Source: Gonatopus flavifemur
Taxonomy: Eukaryota; Arthropoda; Insecta; Hymenoptera; Dryinidae
NCBI GenBank assembly: GCA_018340375.1
Contig: JAFFJZ010000003.1
Coordinates: forward strand, 13,020,001-13,084,000
DNA length: 64,000 nt
Direction of reading: 5' to 3'
Shown here: positions 1 to 10,345 of the stretch, piece after piece
How positions within the stretch are numbered: the first letter of the stretch is position 1
Layout: each line of letters begins with the position of its first letter
Position numbers and translations under genes: made by a program
The notes under the pieces: generated by a model
The model's input: only the letters and a program-made list of their open reading frames with translations
What the model was told of the DNA's origin: nothing
Databases searched by the model: none

Positions 1-135
1 TAGAAATGAAGAATATTTTCTTTGAATATCTCTGAAGTTAATTTCGAATATCGGATTGGTATTATGAGGGGGAGATATACGCCTTGTTGAAAAGTTAAGT
101 CAACGTGGAGAAGGAGTTGACTTCATTGTTTTGCT

Positions 136-591
136 TCACGACACAGTAAATTTCAAATTGAATTTGAGAACAAGCACATGCTCCAAGAGTTTATTTTGGT
201 TTATAGAGGAAACACCAATTTTGTATAAGCTGTCACGCGTCATGCCACGAGAACTGTATTGCCACGTATGCTTAAGCCATTTACTACACAAGTCATTCGT
301 AAGGTGAATACACAAGATTGGGGCAAAATGTTTCCTGTTCAGTAATTTGTTAATTATCAAATCATATAATTTATGTGAAGTAACAGCGAACACATAGTTT
401 CCTTTCATCCCTCTATATTCATTTTTGATTATTACATTCAAAATACACTGTTCTTGGAGTGCATAATTGAGAAATTGTATCTCGAATTCCACAATAACTA
501 CCGTATTAAAATTGATGATCCGCAGAAATTTATATGATGCATTATAGAGATCAAATATATTCAGTAGTAGCGACCAGAACATGTCAGACAC
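136..591 (-). CDS. Unassigned 151-codon ORF, possible exon or gene fragment
   Basis: This is one of the longest open frames in the window and one of the few with an ordinary, non-repetitive residue mix. It is rich in Leu, Ile, Asn and Lys, with scattered Cys and His. I recognise no domain, signal peptide or catalytic motif. The frame is closed by a stop ten codons upstream of the Met. That stop overlaps an AACAG that could serve as a weak splice acceptor near 613, so the ORF could be an internal or terminal exon rather than an intact gene. No neighbouring frame continues it. In AT-rich DNA of this length a 150-codon frame can occur by chance, so confidence is low. Confidence 0.25.
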   Translation of the reverse strand: MSDMFWSLLLNIFDLYNASYKFLRIINFNTVVIVEFEIQFLNYALQEQCILNVIIKNEYRGMKGNYVFAVTSHKLYDLIINKLLNRKHFAPILCIHLTNDLCSKWLKHTWQYSSRGMTRDSLYKIGVSSINQNKLLEHVLVLKFNLKFTVS

Positions 592-3500
592 GCGTGTTTG
601 GTACCAAGCTGTTCATGATGAAGAGTGATGTGCTTCGAATCGTGAGGAGTTTCATATTACGAAGCCCGTGGCCGACGGATTTCGGTCATTACTACTGATG
701 CTTCAAGGACCTACACGGTATATTAGTCTCTCTGGAGACCAGGAACATGGTATATGAAACCAACAGGTTTCAATATTGACAAAGGCATGCCTTTCTAATT
801 CATTCTACTCCCAATCATCTGACGTTGAACTATTGTTCCCAGGTACAATGAATTCTTGTATACAAACCATCCCCCTTGTCAAACCCTTCCTATTTTTTGA
901 CAATCAAACTGAAAAACCTGTTTTGAATTCCATCACGTTACCTTCACGTGAAGTTTGAAAATAGTAATATTCGATCAGTTACATCAATCGATAGAAAATA
1001 TCCATAAAATACATGATATTTCATGATCAAATTCAAGCAATCAAGCGATGTTTATCAATATCAAATCGGAATATAATGCACAACACGATGTTGTATAAAA
1101 AACTTTTGAAGTTCGATATCACATTCCGCAATATCGTACACGATTCATCCAATAATTTTCAATAAAAACTTTCCTCCGCGTAATACAAAGTTACTATGAT
1201 TCCAGCAATTATGATTCAAGCCGAGCACAAGGTATTTATGTAATTGGACGTTCCTTTATACGGTCGTGTATCCAGTTAACGTATCGCAAACATAAAACTC
1301 GCTTAATACTCGTTCCCGTATTAACTTAAGAAAATTAATTCTCCCTACGTTCCCTGCCGTTCAAGCGAATCATCTTCCGTGTATTAAGCGAAGAATTATA
1401 TACCTACACATATTAAAAAGTATATATGTAGGTCATTGCGAATGTATTTCACATATCATCACACTCCTCATTAAAACTCAAATCTGAAAAGAATCTTCAT
1501 TATTCAACGTATATCGCATTTCTAGTATTTCGTGGAGGGGAAAAAAAAGGTGTTGAAAGAAATATATAGTATATGTATTATCGCTATACATCAAGGTTGG
1601 GCCTCGGAAGAAATTGTTGGATAAGTTAGCACTCTTCGACTCAATTTAATGAGACCTGCGAGGAAGTAAATGTAAAATGAGGAAAGATTCGTGTAATACG
1701 AAGGAAGAGAGAATGTATATGCGAAGAAAGAAAAAGAAGACTGAGCAGAAGTTTGAACGGAGGGAGGAAGTGGGAAAAATTGAGCCGTCGACGTGACGAC
1801 GACATCTCAAACGATGTGAGAATCGGAACGTGAGAAGTGCGAAAAACCTTACCTACATACCTACAGATCTATTTTATTATCACCCTCCTTCTTCATCTTA
1901 CTTCAAGCTTTTCCGGCGGCACTTTTGCCCTTTCCACCCTCACCTTTCACTCTCCCTCTCTTTTTCTTCGCTCAGCAGTAGCTATCCACACCTCGGCTTT
2001 CTTGCTCCCCTTTCTCTTTTCACCCTCCTCAGACCCTTGTCTGCGCAGAGATGGCTTTTCCACGAAGATTAATAACGCCATGCCGCGCCTCGCATAAAAT
2101 TCTCTTTAATCTGGGCCAACAAGAATGCCGCCTGAGAACGCGTGTATAATACACCTGCGCTTGTAACGTGGATACGTACTGGAGGGAATGTACGGGGAAT
2201 TAACGTATGGAGAATATGTTGCGTACATACAATTTACGTACCTTGTCATGTACATTTTCCAAAGAATGTCAAATGATTCTGCAATTTCCTGCAATTCTGT
2301 ATTTGACAAATTTTTATGAATTTTCAACAAATTGAAGCTTCAATCGATCACACAATTGAATTAAAATCCACTTCTCGAGGAGAATCTTCAAGAATATTTG
2401 TTAATCCTAATCCAGAAAATTTGAGGGATCATCGAATGAGACGAGAATCAACGTTTCCAAGAATCAAAGAATGTTTTTGTTCATTCGGATGGTACGAGTT
2501 TAAACAGCCTTATAAAATCTCACTATTTCTCACCCGTTACAACCAGAGTCTTTTGAGCGATGAAACTTTACGGAGAGTTGAAATGAAACCTGTGGATTGC
2601 AGATATTTGATACTCTATTAGAATCCTGTTGAAAGGTATTCCATTCCAGGGATGCGGAATCGCTTGTAAATCCATGTAAGACGTCGTCATTTTATGTAAA
2701 TGCATGGTTAAGAAATCTGAAGAAGGAGAGTAGTGATTCTAATTTTTCCCTTTGAAGTTTCGCAGTTCAAGAAATTCATATGTTTTTTCTTTATCTCCAC
2801 AGTTTCTTGAAGAACTTCACGTTCTTAGGCTTTTGAACAGCTGAGTGGAAAACTTATGTACAACTCGTATAACAAATTTCCATCTCTCGATGAAAAATCA
2901 TCCCATAGAATTTTTATAATGAAAATTGATGAGTAGACTGATTCCAAAATCCCAGCAAATTGTTTTATTTCTTTTCTTCCAATTTTGAAACATCCGTCGT
3001 TTCATGAAGAATTTTGTGATTCTTATCGACAAACGAACTCTCTCAATTTTTTGGAGTGAAATTTTAGTCCTGTTTAATCAAAAACCTCTTCACACTGTTT
3101 AAGCGCGAATTTCAACTCTAAACAATGTGGAGAAAATACCCATTGGAAGAAATGTTAAAATTTATATATAAATTCGACAGCTTGAATAAATAATGAATTA
3201 TACGCTAATGATCATGAAATATCAATTCGATTAGATTTAGAGAGATTCGAATAGACTGTAAAAACACAATGCTGTTTCACAATTCTCATGAAGGCTTGTT
3301 ATTAGCATCTGAACGAGAACCTGTACCGTACCAAGGAGTGTTATCGTCTTTTGATCAGCCTCGACTGAAGAAGCAGTTGTCAAAGACAGTGTTGTGGATC
3401 TTCAAGTTACTACGACTGTTATCATCTCGGTAAGATATCTTTGGAATCTGATATTCCTGATAACGACATTCAAAGGAGAAACTTCAAAGATTTTTGAAAT

Positions 3501-3795
3501 GAATTCCCAGTTCATCGTTTCGGAGGGTTTTGAATATACACATTATATAGGGTGTTTCATTTTCGGACGATATTTTTTCTTCCTCTGTCATACCTGAAAA
3601 TTTGATATTTTATGGAGAATGAAGAATATTCCTGTAAGAAAACAAATTCTAAGTGAATCAAAGGCTTAGCTCATTCAAAAATTCGATTCCCCATTTGAAT
3701 AACACAGGAAACTTGTTAACTTTGGTGTCAACTTGACTTCATGGTGTTCAAAATGTGATTTTTTTCGAGTACACGAGTATGATGAACTTGTATAG
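592..3795. other. Non-coding stretch, AT-rich with one purine/pyrimidine block
   Basis: No convincing gene. A slightly GC-richer patch lies at about 620-770. A strongly purine-rich stretch at about 1680-1770 is followed by a pyrimidine-rich stretch at about 1868-2045. The short frames in the second stretch are Ser/Leu/Phe-rich shadows of the pyrimidine tract. The rest is AT-rich unique sequence with short A/T runs. Confidence 0.6.
1402..1433. repeat. Imperfect 12-bp inverted repeat
   Basis: ACCTACACATAT (1402-1413) is complementary to ATATATGTAGGT (1422-1433) with one mismatch, around an 8-nt loop. No element boundary is visible around it. Confidence 0.6.
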
Positions 3796-4145
3796 GGCAT
3801 AAAATTTGTTACAAAAAAGTTCCGATGAGATACAGCTGTACGACTAATACTAGGTTTTAGAGTTACAGAGCTTGAAAGATGAACTTTAATAAAAATCGGC
3901 CTAAAATCCCGTAAAATCTTGTATTTATTGAAATTTACATTGAATTCCTAAGATTAAGAATCTTAGAGCCTCATAAAGTGTATTATAAGTCAATTCCGCA
4001 TGTGAGATCAATAAATAAAAAATTATAAGAGCTTTGATGTTGATTTTTATTAAAGTTCACCCTCAAAACTATTGGTCGTAGAGCTCTTTTGTTTTTCACA
4101 AGATGTGCGGATACTCACTCACAAAAGACAGGATTTTATGTCATC
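3796..4145. mobile_element. Palindromic MITE-like element
   Basis: Two inverted arms face each other. The core GAACTTTAATAAAAATC (3881-3897) is perfectly complementary to 4042-4058. Outside it, the stretch beginning TACGACTAATA at 3839 matches the reverse complement of the stretch ending at 4080, with small indels. A weaker outer match, GCATAAAATTTG near 3797 against ATTTTATGTC near 4134-4143, suggests the full element runs from about 3796 to 4145. There is no ORF inside. The outer ends and any target duplication are not clear. This is the architecture of a non-autonomous DNA transposon, but the superfamily cannot be assigned. Confidence 0.5.
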
Positions 4146-6429
4146 AAACGCTCACCTGCAACACAAAGGAAAAACAAAACCATGAATAATGATGAATATT
4201 ATACATAAAGATATTGTTAATTCAAAAAAGGACATAAAATTAATGAATAATAAGAATATATGTATACAAAGGTAAATCCATGTACAAGAACATTATTTTT
4301 ATCTCTCATCCGAGAGCGTATGTTGCATGACCTTTCAGTTGTGAGTTATCTAAATTGTCTAACATCGTACGTCATGGGTTTAGTAGGAGAGAAGGTAAGG
4401 AAAGACATCTTAATCCGGATATAAGCTGTTGCCTCTATCTCTTGACATTCGCTGGAAGTTCACATTTCTTGAAGTACTTTATGGTAGTTCAACATTCGCA
4501 ATGTTTGAATAAACAGATGATAAACGTATGCAGAAAATGATTTTATCGTGTACGTTGAGAAATTCCAAGACAATACATTATTATAATTACGGTATCGTGT
4601 GGTTTTGAATAGATTTTCTGTACAGGGTGTGGATATTTCCTCGAATTGTGAGTACTTTGGGAATGATTTTTTTTTCAACTGAATGATTGATAGTGATAAA
4701 TCATCTGTACAAATTACAAGAAAAATGCTGACTACAAACTGGAAGGCAAATAAGAATAAAGATTTGCTTAATATCATGTCATTTATCGAATATCAAAAAA
4801 GTGAAAAATGATGATGATATTATTCATAATTTACATAGTTATGCGATATTCCGTAGGTATATTACCGTGTTCCTTTATCTTGATCTATCGAAGTTGTAGA
4901 GTTTTCTTTTCAAATCCTACCCCTAATCAGGTCAATGCATGGGAACATGAAAAACATATTATTACAGTTCATACAATGATCTTGTTCGTTCGATCGATAC
5001 GAACTCATGCTCTCTATGAATATACTTTGATAACAAGTCGAATATGAGAAACAAAAGAATTAATGATTTCGTTGATACATGTATGATGGTTGGTGGATAA
5101 CGGGACTGGGCTTGTATCGTTTTCCGTGCCGGTAATGAAGCTCAACGTTGAAATTAGTTGAACCAGACATTATGTAACGTACGTTATGTACATATATACA
5201 TACATACACGTCAACTTTGAATCTAAATACTCACGTGTTTAATATAAACATATGTATATGCACTCTGTCATCTCACTCGTACGGTATGAAATTTATTTTG
5301 AAAAAATAAATAGATATGTGAAATATTGTATGCAATTGTTAGAAGATTCTTTCTTTCTAGTCCGATAAAATGAAACCTGGATAACCTTCAACATCGAAAA
5401 TAATCATAAAATGTAATATGGCTCAACATGAGAGAGTCAACAAGTATCAGCATTTAATTTCTCAGTCTCGCGTTTCTCAATTCATTATCCGGAATAACTG
5501 CGCTGAACTTTTCGTATGAATTTACAGATACCCTGCAGAAACATAGTAAGTTGAGAATATTACCATAATATTGTTCGCCAGGGTAATTTGATGTGTTGCA
5601 AGTTCGAAAGTCTTACGATTTCATTTAAAAGCAAATTAACTATGAAAGACGTGATACGTTCTCATATAATATTCAACGACTATATCCTAAGATGAAATCT
5701 TGTAAGTTGAGGCTTCTGGTTTTCTTACTTCCCGTATCTAAACTTCAACATTTGATCGTTTCTTTCTCTCGAATTCTACTTTGTGGATCCAACGATTTAT
5801 ATTCAAAATCTTTTTAATTCATGCGCGAAAAGATTTGGAAACATTGATCGAATATGGATTATATAAATATTAAAATTTCTAGAGAAAAATGTGGAATTTA
5901 AAAATGATATTTGAATGATTTTGCTATCGGATCGATATTGTAAATTACATTTCAAAATTCATGATAGAATTCATTTGGAATATCATATGTACAGGGACAC
6001 CATACGCGTCACGATGTATGTTCACAGAACATTTGATATATGCGAAATAATTACGATGAAATCTCATATAACTTGTCATCGAATCGAATTCAGTTGCTTT
6101 GCAAATATTTCCATGAATTCATATTTCATATCATAATGTATAATGAAGTTGAAATGAAATAAATATAATTTCGAAATGAACGAAAAGATGGATTGATATA
6201 AGATTGGTTTTTTGTTGTTCTTCTATGACTTCTTTTTGCATTCAAAGGGATGCAAAATAAACGAAGGTATAGTAAAGAATGCACATTTTCGCACCAACAA
6301 AAATGGTCAAAAACAAGGCAAAGAAAATATGAGGTAATCATGAGAACATGATGGCGTACGTATATACGAAGGAAATATTCCATCCAAAATTACTCTGAAC
6401 ACCATCAACGAGTGGTCGCATGTTCGCAT
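4146..6429. other. Non-coding AT-rich stretch
   Basis: No supported gene. It contains short frames on both strands with no recognisable composition, the 12-bp palindrome TAACGTACGTTA at 5175-5186 followed by TA/CA-rich dinucleotide sequence to about 5210, and a somewhat GC-richer stretch at 5090-5170. Confidence 0.6.
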
Positions 6430-6485
6430 TTATGAGAAAAATTACAGTGCACTCATCTGTGATCGCACTGTAATTTTCCTCATAA
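6430..6485. ncRNA. 21-bp stem-loop, miRNA-sized hairpin candidate
   Basis: The arm at 6430-6450 (starting TTATGAGAAAA, ending TTACAGTGC) is complementary to 6465-6485 over 21 positions with a single mismatch, around a 14-nt loop. In a minus-strand transcript the mismatch becomes a G-U pair, so the stem would be fully paired. Length and loop are compatible with a miRNA or siRNA precursor stem, but there is little paired lower stem outside the 21 bp, and I do not recognise a known insect miRNA seed. It could equally be a small inverted repeat left by a transposon. Confidence 0.3.
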
Positions 6486-8563
6486 CTGCCATCATAAAGT
6501 AATTTTTAATGGAATATTTTCTTTGAAAATAATGTGTTTTATTTTTCACCAACATGTAATAATTCAAAGCGTATGAAACTCATCTATACGTGAAAAGATA
6601 ATGAATATTTTCTTTCTTCGGTAAAAACAACTTTTGATCCGCTCTAAACGAATTTTCAAATCCAGAAATTAATTTTTTCCTTCGCTTGTATTTTCTAGCG
6701 TGTAGAAAATAAAAGAAAATTCAAAAATTCCACATTGCAATCTGGAACTCGATTGAAATATTCTGCAAATGCATTTTGTTTAATTCGATAATTCGTAGCA
6801 CAAAGAAATTGAAGTTAAGGGAAGAAGAAAAAGAGCTTGAGTTGTGTGTGTTCGCATCTAACTCTCACATCGAGTACGATGAGTGAGAAAGAAAGAGATA
6901 AATAGATAAGTGATTGCCCGAGGCCAAGCCATTTGAGGATAAAAGAAAAATTACGTTGATAGCGAAGACAAAAATATATCCGAGAGAAAGGATGTACTAT
7001 AAGACAAGTGATGGAGAAGTGAAGAGAAGTAAAAAGAAATATGATAATAAATCCATAATAAATAGTGTCTGGAGGATTTATCGATGTAGTCAATTGTTGG
7101 AACCAATGAAAGAGAAAGAGGAGGGAGGAAGAGATATTATATGCTATTGATTTATGCTCAACCATTTCCAATCAAGATTTCAATATGGTCATACCAAGAG
7201 TTTCTATTGGAATATCGTGTAAGCTATGTAGGAATCTCTTTCCCTAACATCCGAAGATATATACGAAATGGAAGGGACGATGGAATGACCTATAAGACTT
7301 CTCACCCCACTGCTACAACTACTACTATTATTAGCACGATTACCAGAAGAGACCCTGTATTTGTGTGTACTTGTGACTAGAAGATTATCTTGAATACCGA
7401 ATCCTTCTCGACCTCCCTCTTAATTTTATCACGATTTCAGATCATCTTTCAAAGAAATGTGTAATTAATACGCGAGAATATCGAGTATAATTTTGAGACT
7501 GGGCGAGAGTGTTTTTTCCCTGCAAATGCAACTAATCGACTACACATTATCGTCAAGTTGATCTCACGAAGGGCTGATATGGTTTCCCGGAATGAGGCTC
7601 AGTTTTTTAAGATGTTGACTGAGATTAGAAGGGGATGACGTTTTAAAAGCATTTTAGAAACACATCCCTGCTTGAAACATGCCTATTAAAATCTGTTAGA
7701 AGATTTGTGCCTGACTTTGATCAGTTTTTGCGATAGAAAAACCAGATCGAATATGCAGCTAAGCGATTCTAACTTTCCTTTTGTTGATATGTAATTATTC
7801 ACATTGTTCGAGCCTCAAATATCAAGCAAAGTCTCTCATACAATTTTCCTCAGTCATAAGAATCAGTCAAAGTCAGACAGAAATTTTCTAACAGATGGTG
7901 ATAGTCATTTTGAGCAGTGCTGCATAGAATTTTTTTTCGAGTGCATATGAAACACTCGAGAGCGGAATCGTTTGTTCAAAAAGTTGAATTCCCATTGTCT
8001 TTCACCCCAAAACGAACCCACGATAATTTCGAATATATATGTACGCCGTGGAGATCGTATACGTCTATCGTACGTGTGAATACACGTGCCTATCGTTCGA
8101 AGTGCGTGACAAGGGAGAAATAACATGTTTTGCCATATAATGGAAGCGTGGAACGAACAGGCTCGAATGCTAATCGCAATTTTCGTGACACAAGATTCTG
8201 CATAAATCATAAAATGGATATTGGCTCTCGTCATAAGAACAAACGACTTGAAAAACGTATCGACTTTGAATCTCATTATTCGTCACCCTATCGCACGAAT
8301 ATTTATGAATCGCGCGACTTTACATGAGGTGTACAAAAAAGAAAGAAAAAAAAAAAGAAAGAAAGAAAAAGGGCAGAAATAAATTGAACCGTAAAAATCA
8401 TCTACTAAAAACACAACATTACAAATTCTTAATGTTCCAAATATCTGTATTAAATATTCCTCTCACATGTTTTATTCGCATAATCAAATTTTTCATCACG
8501 ACTCGAGTATAAATTATATTCCACTTCTTCCCTCTCTCTCCTCCTCTTTCCCTCTTTTCACAG
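6486..8563. other. Non-coding stretch with purine-rich block and a splice-acceptor-like tract
   Basis: Purine-rich sequence at about 6815-7135 gives Lys/Glu/Arg-rich frames on one strand and Phe/Leu/Ser-rich frames on the other, which is a compositional artefact. CpG-rich DNA at 7900-8300 is open in several frames on both strands, with no recognisable protein. A long pyrimidine tract ends in CACAG at 8563. Confidence 0.5.
8335..8370. repeat. A-rich / (GAAA)n microsatellite
   Basis: An adenine run interrupted by regularly spaced G, in GAAA units, over about 36 bp. Confidence 0.9.
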
Positions 8564-8750
8564 CACTCGGTACGAGAAATAATATAACCACTCCAAGTTT
8601 TAATCGAAGTTTGTGTGATCCAAAGAGTTTCGAATCAAACATAAAATGAATCCAAGAAGCTGGTCACACAAACTAAGTTCGTCCGACGACGAGGACGAAA
8701 ACTACGATTACCAACGGTATACTACCACCAGTATTTTATTCTGGTTTCGA
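8564..8750 (+). CDS. Candidate exon with acidic N-terminal peptide
   Basis: An almost uninterrupted pyrimidine tract of about 47 nt (8516-8560) ends in CAG at 8563, a strong 3' splice acceptor by consensus. An ATG at 8646 (context ACATAAAATGA) opens a peptide starting MNPRSWSHKLSSSDDEDENY, with a compact acidic run, and stays open to 8906 if unspliced. A donor-like CGA/GTAACC occurs at 8750/8751. The Asp/Glu run and mixed codon use look more protein-like than surrounding frames. No family is recognised, and there is no partner exon that I can identify. The alternative is a chance pyrimidine tract before a chance ORF. Confidence 0.25.
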
Positions 8751-9796
8751 GTAACCCAAAAATCGTTAAAGTTTCCGCCAAGTACAATTATCGTTGAAAG
8801 AATGAAGAGACAAAGAAGAGCAAAAAAGGGAAGAAATTCGCTCTTGTCTTTCGGAAACATCATTAACGGCGTGTTGGAAATTTCCAAATCAAATCTCACG
8901 TGGTGACGGAGGATCGACAGCGTCGAGTAAAAAGGAATCATATCGAAGGGACGAAGAAAAGGAAAACGTATAAAGAGAGAACCTAGTGAATCGGAGCCAA
9001 AGTAGTATGGGTGAAAAGAGCTTTTTGATATATTGATTGATGTGTTCTCGCGTAAAATATGTTGACAAAGTGCCTCTGTGCACTTTGTGTTGAAAAATTC
9101 CTTCCCAAGGAAGAGAGGAGGAAAAATGAAAGAGAGAAATTTTTCGTTTGACATTGACAATGAAGGATGAACATTTTGTAATATGAGTGAGTGTATATAA
9201 ATATCAATGTATTTTAAATATATACTCGTGTATCGATAAATTCAACTTAATTTGTAAAGAATTCGAAAGAAGGGGAGAATTAAATATAAAAAAAATATAT
9301 ATCCCATCACTTTCCGCTCATGAATTTCTTCATGAAACTGTATAATTGTGACCCAATTCAATTTTCCACCTCGGCAGTTTCTATCCGTGGTGAAGTTTGC
9401 TACCGAGACAATCTTTTTTATAAATTGGATTATTATTACATCGCATTATACAAACAGATGTTTCTTCGAAGGAAGCATCTCTTTCGTCTTCTCGTGTCTT
9501 TTCCGAATCGCTTCACATGACCATTTGGGAATTGTGATTTGAATAACGTTACGCGAGCACGTTGAGTGGAAACTTCACGGGGAGTCATATTATATCCACG
9601 TTCATTTGGAAAATATGTTTTCATGCACAACCCTCCATGAAGAAACTCTCAAGGAGGTGGTGAACTCTCAAAATGGTCATTGAATTCTCATAGGAAATTC
9701 ATCGAAACTCGATAGAAATTTGATCATCTCATTGACATCCAATGAAATCCAATAAAAAAATTCCAAGTATTTGTAATCCCAATAAACACACACACG
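8751..9796. other. Non-coding stretch
   Basis: Short frames on both strands only. A small hairpin, ACAAAGTGC/GCACTTTGT (9065-9073 and 9080-9088, 6-nt loop), and AT-rich sequence at 9180-9310 are the only structures seen. Confidence 0.55.
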
Positions 9797-10345
9797 TTAT
9801 TCCAACGTTAAAAGAACGTTTGACTGTCAAACGGACGTCAGTCGTTGATTTCATAACGTTGATTTTTAGTTGAAATTTGATAGGGAAATAGACGATCAGA
9901 AATCACGTTTTGATGACGTGTAATTTGAACTAATATTCAAAAATAACCATCAAACGACGTCCTCGAAAAACGTGTTTTGAACGGGTTTGAATCACGCGTT
10001 TAAAATGTGTTTAGAACATCTTGTGTCTGAACTTCAATTGAAGATATTCTGCTAAAAATGTCAAACGAAACCGAACGATGGTTAAAATTTCAACAAAGAG
10101 CAAGATAGTAAATAGTGTGGCATACTTTCCAAATTCTATCATACTCAGAAATACTATTATTCTCGATATTGAATGAAAAGTTTTCAAAATCATTTGTTGG
10201 ATTCAATTCACGTTTTAGAACCATCATTAGGACACGTCAACATTTGACGTCTCTTAAACGATGTCCAAACCGTTGATATGACGTTATTTTATGGTTGAAA
10301 AGCACGTGATCTGCCGCGACATTTTTACGTTGAATTAACGCAAGA
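9797..10345. mobile_element. AACGT-rich TIR-like element
   Basis: The segment is dense in AACGT/ACGTT motifs, unlike its flanks. Its ends are imperfect inverted repeats: CGTTATTCCAACGTTAAAA near 9795-9813 matches the reverse complement of the sequence near 10325-10343, with small gaps. Two internal near-perfect hairpins are present: CGTTTGAC-T-GTCAAACG at 9817-9833 and ACGTCAA-cat-TTGACGT at 10234-10250. There is no coding frame of note. It looks like an old non-autonomous element with a degenerate motif-repeat interior. Ends are approximate. Confidence 0.45.

Noticed and set aside
7905..8276. 123-codon minus ORF
   Set aside because: Two plus-strand ORFs occupy the same CpG-rich DNA. Nothing distinguishes one frame as coding.
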